Assembly (NCBI GenBank): GCA_036562265.1 | Contig: DATCKS010000551.1 | Coordinates: 1-9,238 of the forward strand | Direction: 5' to 3' | Source: DASVDK01 sp036562265 [NCBI: Thermodesulfobacteriota bacterium] | GTDB lineage: Bacteria > DASVDK01 | Length of the DNA stretch: 9,238 bases | Part shown: in pieces, positions 5,568-9,238 of the stretch | Layout: every line of letters starts with the position of its first letter | Numbering within the stretch: the stretch's first letter is position 1 | Notes under the pieces: model-generated | Database searches by the model: none | Seen by the model: the letters and a program-made list of their open reading frames with translations, nothing else | What the model was told of the DNA's origin: nothing | Position numbers and translations under genes: made by a program

Positions 5568-8500
5568 TCAGCGTCCTTCGAGCAGGTCGCGGATGCCGAG
5601 GAGCGGCAGCCACACCCACGCCGGCCGGTTGTTCAGCTCGTAGCCGAGTTCGTAGACCGCCTTCTCGAGCAGGAAGGCGTTCAGCATGATCGCCATCTGC
5701 TCCCGGTCCTCCGGGATGAACGGCTGGCCGCGCGCCGCGGCGAGGTAGGCCCGCAGGAAGGTGGCCGCCACGTACCGGTACCAGAGCACCGCGTACGGCT
5801 CGAGCCTCGCGCGGTCCTCCGGCCTCACCACGGCGGGGCTGCGCAGCGACGTGTAGGCCGCGTAGTGGAAGGAGCGGAGCATCCCGGCGACGTCCCGGAA
5901 GGGCGACCGCTTGAGGCGGCGCTCCGAGAGCGGCCGCGCCGGCTCCCCCTCGAAGTCGATGACGACGAAGTCGTTCCCGGTGAAGAGCACCTGGCCGAGG
6001 TGGTAGTCGCCGTGGATGCGGATCTTCGCGGCGTTGATCTTGCGCCGGAGGATCTGCCGGAAGCTCTCCCGGACCTCCTTCTCCACCAGGAGGACGACCT
6101 CGGCGAGCGCGCGCGTCTCCTCGTCCTCGAGGCTCCTGAGCCGTCGGCGCAGGAGCGCGAAGACCTGACGCGCGTGGCTCTGCATCGTCTGGTAGATCGA
6201 TCGCTGGTAGAGGACGCTGAACGGCTCGGGCGCGAAGCCGGTGCCCGCGTCGCCCGAGGCGAGCGCCGCGTGCATCTCGGCCGTGCGCTGGCCGAGCAGG
6301 GCCGCCCGTTCGAGGTAGACGACCCCGATCCCGGTGCGCGCGGAGTCGGGGATCTCCGCGTCGGCGAGGTCGATGAGGGACGCGGCCGGCACCTCGGGCA
6401 ACCCGTCGCCGCTGCCCGCCTGCGTGAGCGCCCGCTCGTAGTAGCGCTGCAGCTCGTCGAGCGTGTAGCGCCACGCGTCGCCCTGGTTCGAGACGAAGCG
6501 CGACAGCACGGCGACCCCCACCGGCTCCCGCTCCGGCGCGCGGTACTCGATCGATCCGGCAAAGGCCGGCGCGCCGGCGAACCCGGCCGTCTCCGTCAGG
6601 AACCGGCCGATCTCGATGTCCGGGTTGAGCCCCTCGTCGAGCCGGCGGTAGAGCTTCAGGATGAGCGCCTGGCCGTAGACGATGGCGCTGTTGCTCTGCT
6701 CGCCGCGTAGCACCTGCGAGGCCATGGCCGGCTCGTCGAGCGCCTCGACGGCCCGCCTGAGCGCCGCGGCCGGCGTCGCCGCCATCGTGCCGGAGAAGCC
6801 GCGGATCCGGGTCCGCCGGGTCACCATCGCGAGCAGGCTCTTGCGGAAACGCTCGTCGTAGACGCCGTCGACGAGGAGGCCCGGCTCGCGCTCCACCGTC
6901 AGGCGGGCGATGGCGGCGCCCGGCGTTCCGGTCTCGACCGCGCGCGCGGCCTCGCCGCTCACCCAGGCGATCGGCAGGACGTAGACCTCGGGGAGGCCGG
7001 CCGTGTACTCCACGTCGAGGAAGAGGAGCCTCGGCGCCCCGTTCCGACCGACCGGAACGCTCTCGCGGATCGTGACCTGCGAGATCTCGCGCGCCTTGCC
7101 GCCGAACCAGCGGCAGGTCGGCAGGAAGCGCGGCAGCACCTGCCGCTCGAGCCGCACGCGCGACTCCCCCACGAGCACGCTCTCCCAGTTACCCGCCACC
7201 ACGAACTCCGGCAGGGTTGGCTGCGCCACGACCGGGGCTCCCCTCGCCTCCTCCTTGAGCGCGAACATGTAGTAGCCGTACGAGCCCAGCATGATGGGGG
7301 TCGGCCCCTCGCGCAACGGGACGAAGCGGTTGTGACTGAAGACCTCCTCCGGCACGCGCCGCGCGTACGCCGAGAGGTCGAGCTCCGTGAGCTGCGGGTG
7401 CCGCGACAGGTTCACGACGACGAGGATCCGCTCCTCGCCCAGTTCCCGGACGAAGGCCAGGACCTTCGGGTTCTCGGGGTACAGGAACCGGATCGTCCCG
7501 CGCTGGAAGGCCGGGTGGCGCTTCCGGATGGCGATGAGCCGTCTCATCCACCAGAGGAGCGACGCCTGGTTGCGCTCCTGGTTCTCGACGTTGATCGCCT
7601 CGTAGTGGTACTCCGGATCGATGATGACCGGCAGGTAGAGCCGCTGCGGGTTCGCCCGCGAGAAGCCGGCGTTCCGGTCGGCGCTCCACTGCATCGGCGT
7701 GCGGACGCCGTCGCGGTCGCCGAGGTAGTAGTTGTCCCCCATCCCGATCTCGTCGCCGTAGTAGATGATGGGGGTCCCCGGCAGCGTGAAGAGCAGCACG
7801 TTGAGGAGCTCGATCTTCCGCCGGTCGTTGTCGAGGAGCGGCGCGAGCCGCCGCCTGATGCCGAGGTTGATCCGGGCGTGCGGATCGCGCGCGTAGACCC
7901 GGTACATGTAGTCGCGCTCCTCGTCGGTCACCATCTCGAGCGTCAGCTCGTCGTGGTTGCGCAGGAAGAGCGCCCACTCGCAGGTCGACGGGATGGGCGG
8001 CGTCTGATCGAGGATGTCGATGATCGGGAAGCGGTCCTCCATCTGCACCGCCATGAACATCCGGGGCATGAGCGGGAAGTGGAACGCCATGTGGCACATG
8101 TCGCCCGAGCCGAAGTAGGCCACGGCGTCCTCGGGCCACTGGTTGGCCTCGGCGAGGAGCATGCGGTCGCCGTACTTCGCGTCGATGTGCGCCCGGAGCT
8201 CGCGCAGGAACGCGTAGGTCTCCGGGAGGTTCTCGCAGTTGGTCCCTTCCCGCTCGAAGAGGTACGGCACGGCGTCGAGCCGCATGCCGTCGACCCCCAT
8301 GTCGAGCCAGTAGTCCATCACCCGGAAGATCGCCCGCCTCACCTGCGGGTTGTCGAAGTTCAGGTCGGGCTGGTGCGAGTAGAACCGGTGCCAGTAGTAG
8401 GCCTTCGCGACCGGGTCGAACGCCCAGTTGGACGTCTCGAAGTCCTTGAAGATGATCCGGGCGTCGCGGTACCGATCGGGCGTGTCGCTCCAGACGTAGA

Positions 8501-8894
8501 AGTCCCGATACGCCGAGCCCGGCTTGGCCCGGCGGGCGCGCTGGAACCAGGCGTGCTGGTCGGACGTGTGGTTGATGACGAGCTCGGTGACGACGCGGAT
8601 GCCGCGGCGGTGCGCCTCCCTGAGGAACTCGCGGAAGTCCCTGAGCGTCCCGTAGTCGGGGTGGACGTCGGTGTAGTCGGCGATGTCGTACCCGTCGTCC
8701 TTGAGCGGCGACGGGTAGAACGGCAAGAGCCAGAGCGCCGTGATCCCGAGCCCTTCGAGGTAGCCGAGCTTCTCCGTGAGCCCGCGGAAGTCCCCGATGC
8801 CGTCGCCGTTGGCATCGTAGAAGGTCTTCACGTGGGTCTGGTAGATGATCGCGTCCTTGTACCAGAGGGGATCGCCGGGCACCCGGTGCCTCAC
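5568..8894 (-). CDS. treS: Trehalose synthase / maltokinase fusion protein
   Basis: A two-enzyme cytosolic protein of 1108 residues. The N-terminal part (about 8-550) is GH13 trehalose synthase, interconverting trehalose and maltose: WYKDAIIYQ (11-19), VINHT (106-110), [10 protein letters not shown] (203-212, nucleophile Asp207), LLAEANQWP (246-254, acid/base Glu249), FLRNHDEL (310-317, Asp315) and [16 protein letters not shown] (373-388). The C-terminal part (about 560-1108) is maltokinase, making maltose-1-phosphate: cap-domain motif [14 protein letters not shown] (591-604), [10 protein letters not shown] (732-741), catalytic [10 protein letters not shown] (961-970) and metal-binding VIDFEGEP (978-985). 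All catalytic positions are present, so both halves look active. The GTG at 8894 overlaps the glgE stop as GTGA, indicating translational coupling. A second GTG at 8882, with GAGG 6 bases upstream, is an equally plausible start (1104 residues). With glgE this forms the trehalose-to-alpha-glucan (GlgE) pathway; glgB, often adjacent, is not seen. Confidence 0.96.
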   Translation of the reverse strand: MRHRVPGDPLWYKDAIIYQTHVKTFYDANGDGIGDFRGLTEKLGYLEGLGITALWLLPFYPSPLKDDGYDIADYTDVHPDYGTLRDFREFLREAHRRGIRVVTELVINHTSDQHAWFQRARRAKPGSAYRDFYVWSDTPDRYRDARIIFKDFETSNWAFDPVAKAYYWHRFYSHQPDLNFDNPQVRRAIFRVMDYWLDMGVDGMRLDAVPYLFEREGTNCENLPETYAFLRELRAHIDAKYGDRMLLAEANQWPEDAVAYFGSGDMCHMAFHFPLMPRMFMAVQMEDRFPIIDILDQTPPIPSTCEWALFLRNHDELTLEMVTDEERDYMYRVYARDPHARINLGIRRRLAPLLDNDRRKIELLNVLLFTLPGTPIIYYGDEIGMGDNYYLGDRDGVRTPMQWSADRNAGFSRANPQRLYLPVIIDPEYHYEAINVENQERNQASLLWWMRRLIAIRKRHPAFQRGTIRFLYPENPKVLAFVRELGEERILVVVNLSRHPQLTELDLSAYARRVPEEVFSHNRFVPLREGPTPIMLGSYGYYMFALKEEARGAPVVAQPTLPEFVVAGNWESVLVGESRVRLERQVLPRFLPTCRWFGGKAREISQVTIRESVPVGRNGAPRLLFLDVEYTAGLPEVYVLPIAWVSGEAARAVETGTPGAAIARLTVEREPGLLVDGVYDERFRKSLLAMVTRRTRIRGFSGTMAATPAAALRRAVEALDEPAMASQVLRGEQSNSAIVYGQALILKLYRRLDEGLNPDIEIGRFLTETAGFAGAPAFAGSIEYRAPEREPVGVAVLSRFVSNQGDAWRYTLDELQRYYERALTQAGSGDGLPEVPAASLIDLADAEIPDSARTGIGVVYLERAALLGQRTAEMHAALASGDAGTGFAPEPFSVLYQRSIYQTMQSHARQVFALLRRRLRSLEDEETRALAEVVLLVEKEVRESFRQILRRKINAAKIRIHGDYHLGQVLFTGNDFVVIDFEGEPARPLSERRLKRSPFRDVAGMLRSFHYAAYTSLRSPAVVRPEDRARLEPYAVLWYRYVAATFLRAYLAAARGQPFIPEDREQMAIMLNAFLLEKAVYELGYELNNRPAWVWLPLLGIRDLLEGR
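8883..8892 (-). promoter_or_regulatory. Alternative ribosome site for treS
   Basis: On the minus strand GAGG (8892-8889) lies 6 bases before a GTG at 8882, four codons into the longest treS frame. The upstream GTG at 8894 has no Shine-Dalgarno and would rely on termination-reinitiation at the glgE stop. The protein start is therefore ambiguous by four residues. Confidence 0.4.
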
Positions 8895-9238
8895 ATGTAG
8901 AAGTAGTCGAAGTCGGTCTCCCGCCTGAGCCGCCGGGCGATGCGGAAGATGCGGGCCGGCATGGCGGCCGGGTCGATCTCGACCAGGTTCGCCTCCCCCT
9001 GCCAGATCTGCCGGTCACCCACGAGCAGTTCCTCGACGAGGAACGGCTCCGTGGGGCCGAGCCCGAGGCGCGCGAGCGGCAGGCGCACGCGCCCCGACCG
9101 CCTGTGGTCCGGATCGAGGCTCACGACGACGAGGAGGACGTTGCCGCCGTCGGCACTCGCCTTGAGGTACGCGATGAGCCGGTCGTCGTCCACGTCCACG
9201 AAGGTGAGGTTGTCGGTGGCCTGGAGCGCCGGGTTGTC
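8891..9238 (-). CDS. glgE: Alpha-1,4-glucan:maltose-1-phosphate maltosyltransferase (GlgE), C-terminal fragment
   Basis: Only the last 115 residues are inside the window; the gene continues past position 9238. GlgE transfers maltosyl units from maltose-1-phosphate to the non-reducing end of alpha-1,4-glucan. The fragment starts [19 protein letters not shown], the end of the catalytic region, where GlgE proteins read NPALQ and then a beta-rich segment. The C-terminal beta-sandwich follows: [49 protein letters not shown] and ARIFRIAR. The tail [11 protein letters not shown] resembles the usual GlgE terminus. No GH13 catalytic residue is visible because that part is missing, so assignment rests on this C-terminal pattern plus the neighbouring treS-maltokinase gene that supplies its substrate. 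The stop codon TGA overlaps the treS GTG. An internal GTG at 9199 is not a real start, since the frame is open and family-like upstream of it. Confidence 0.9.
   Translation of the reverse strand, partial: DNPALQATDNLTFVDVDDDRLIAYLKASADGGNVLLVVVSLDPDHRRSGRVRLPLARLGLGPTEPFLVEELLVGDRQIWQGEANLVEIDPAAMPARIFRIARRLRRETDFDYFYM

Noticed and set aside
7332-8900. A plus-strand open frame of 522 codons opposite treS
   Set aside because: Val/Glu/Arg/Asp-rich mirror of the GH13 coding strand; no domain and no ribosome site considered convincing.

Overview
The window is very GC-rich (roughly 70% or more by eye), densely coding and bacterial. Codon third positions are almost all G or C. No mobile element, rRNA, tRNA or CRISPR array was seen. 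Gene content and style (three-piece acyl-CoA carboxylase, fused TreS-maltokinase beside GlgE, short proline dehydrogenase, TANNNT boxes just upstream of start codons) would suit a high-GC soil or subsurface lineage such as Rokubacteria/Methylomirabilota, a deltaproteobacterium-like group or an actinobacterium. That placement is inference; nothing here fixes the taxon.

Layout. Left (145-1304, minus strand): a stand-alone proline dehydrogenase of about 308 residues, preceded by a possible 61-residue highly basic protein. Centre (1373-5552, plus strand): a DUF488 protein, then a compact biotin-dependent acyl-CoA carboxylase operon. The operon encodes a carboxyltransferase of the 3-methylcrotonyl-CoA type, a biotin carboxylase, and a small protein with a BT-like segment and a biotinyl domain. 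The last two lie in one reading frame, separated by a single TGA and one codon, so together they look like one methylcrotonyl-CoA carboxylase alpha subunit cut in two. Right (5568-9238, minus strand): a trehalose synthase-maltokinase fusion whose start overlaps the stop of glgE, of which only the C-terminal 115 residues are in the window. The carboxylase and glgE-treS operons converge with a 15-base gap.

Function. TreS and maltokinase turn trehalose into maltose and then maltose-1-phosphate, and GlgE uses that to extend alpha-1,4-glucan, so the right-hand operon is the core of the GlgE pathway. The carboxylase operon probably serves leucine/isovalerate-type branched acyl-CoA catabolism. Proline dehydrogenase feeds proline to P5C/glutamate. 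These units appear independently transcribed.

The most interesting signals are the in-frame TGA splitting the carboxylase alpha subunit, a repeated TANNNT box 7-8 bases upstream of three start codons that suggests leaderless transcription (one box shares bases with the preceding stop codon), an atypical AMKT biotin site, and the unrecognised small basic protein.
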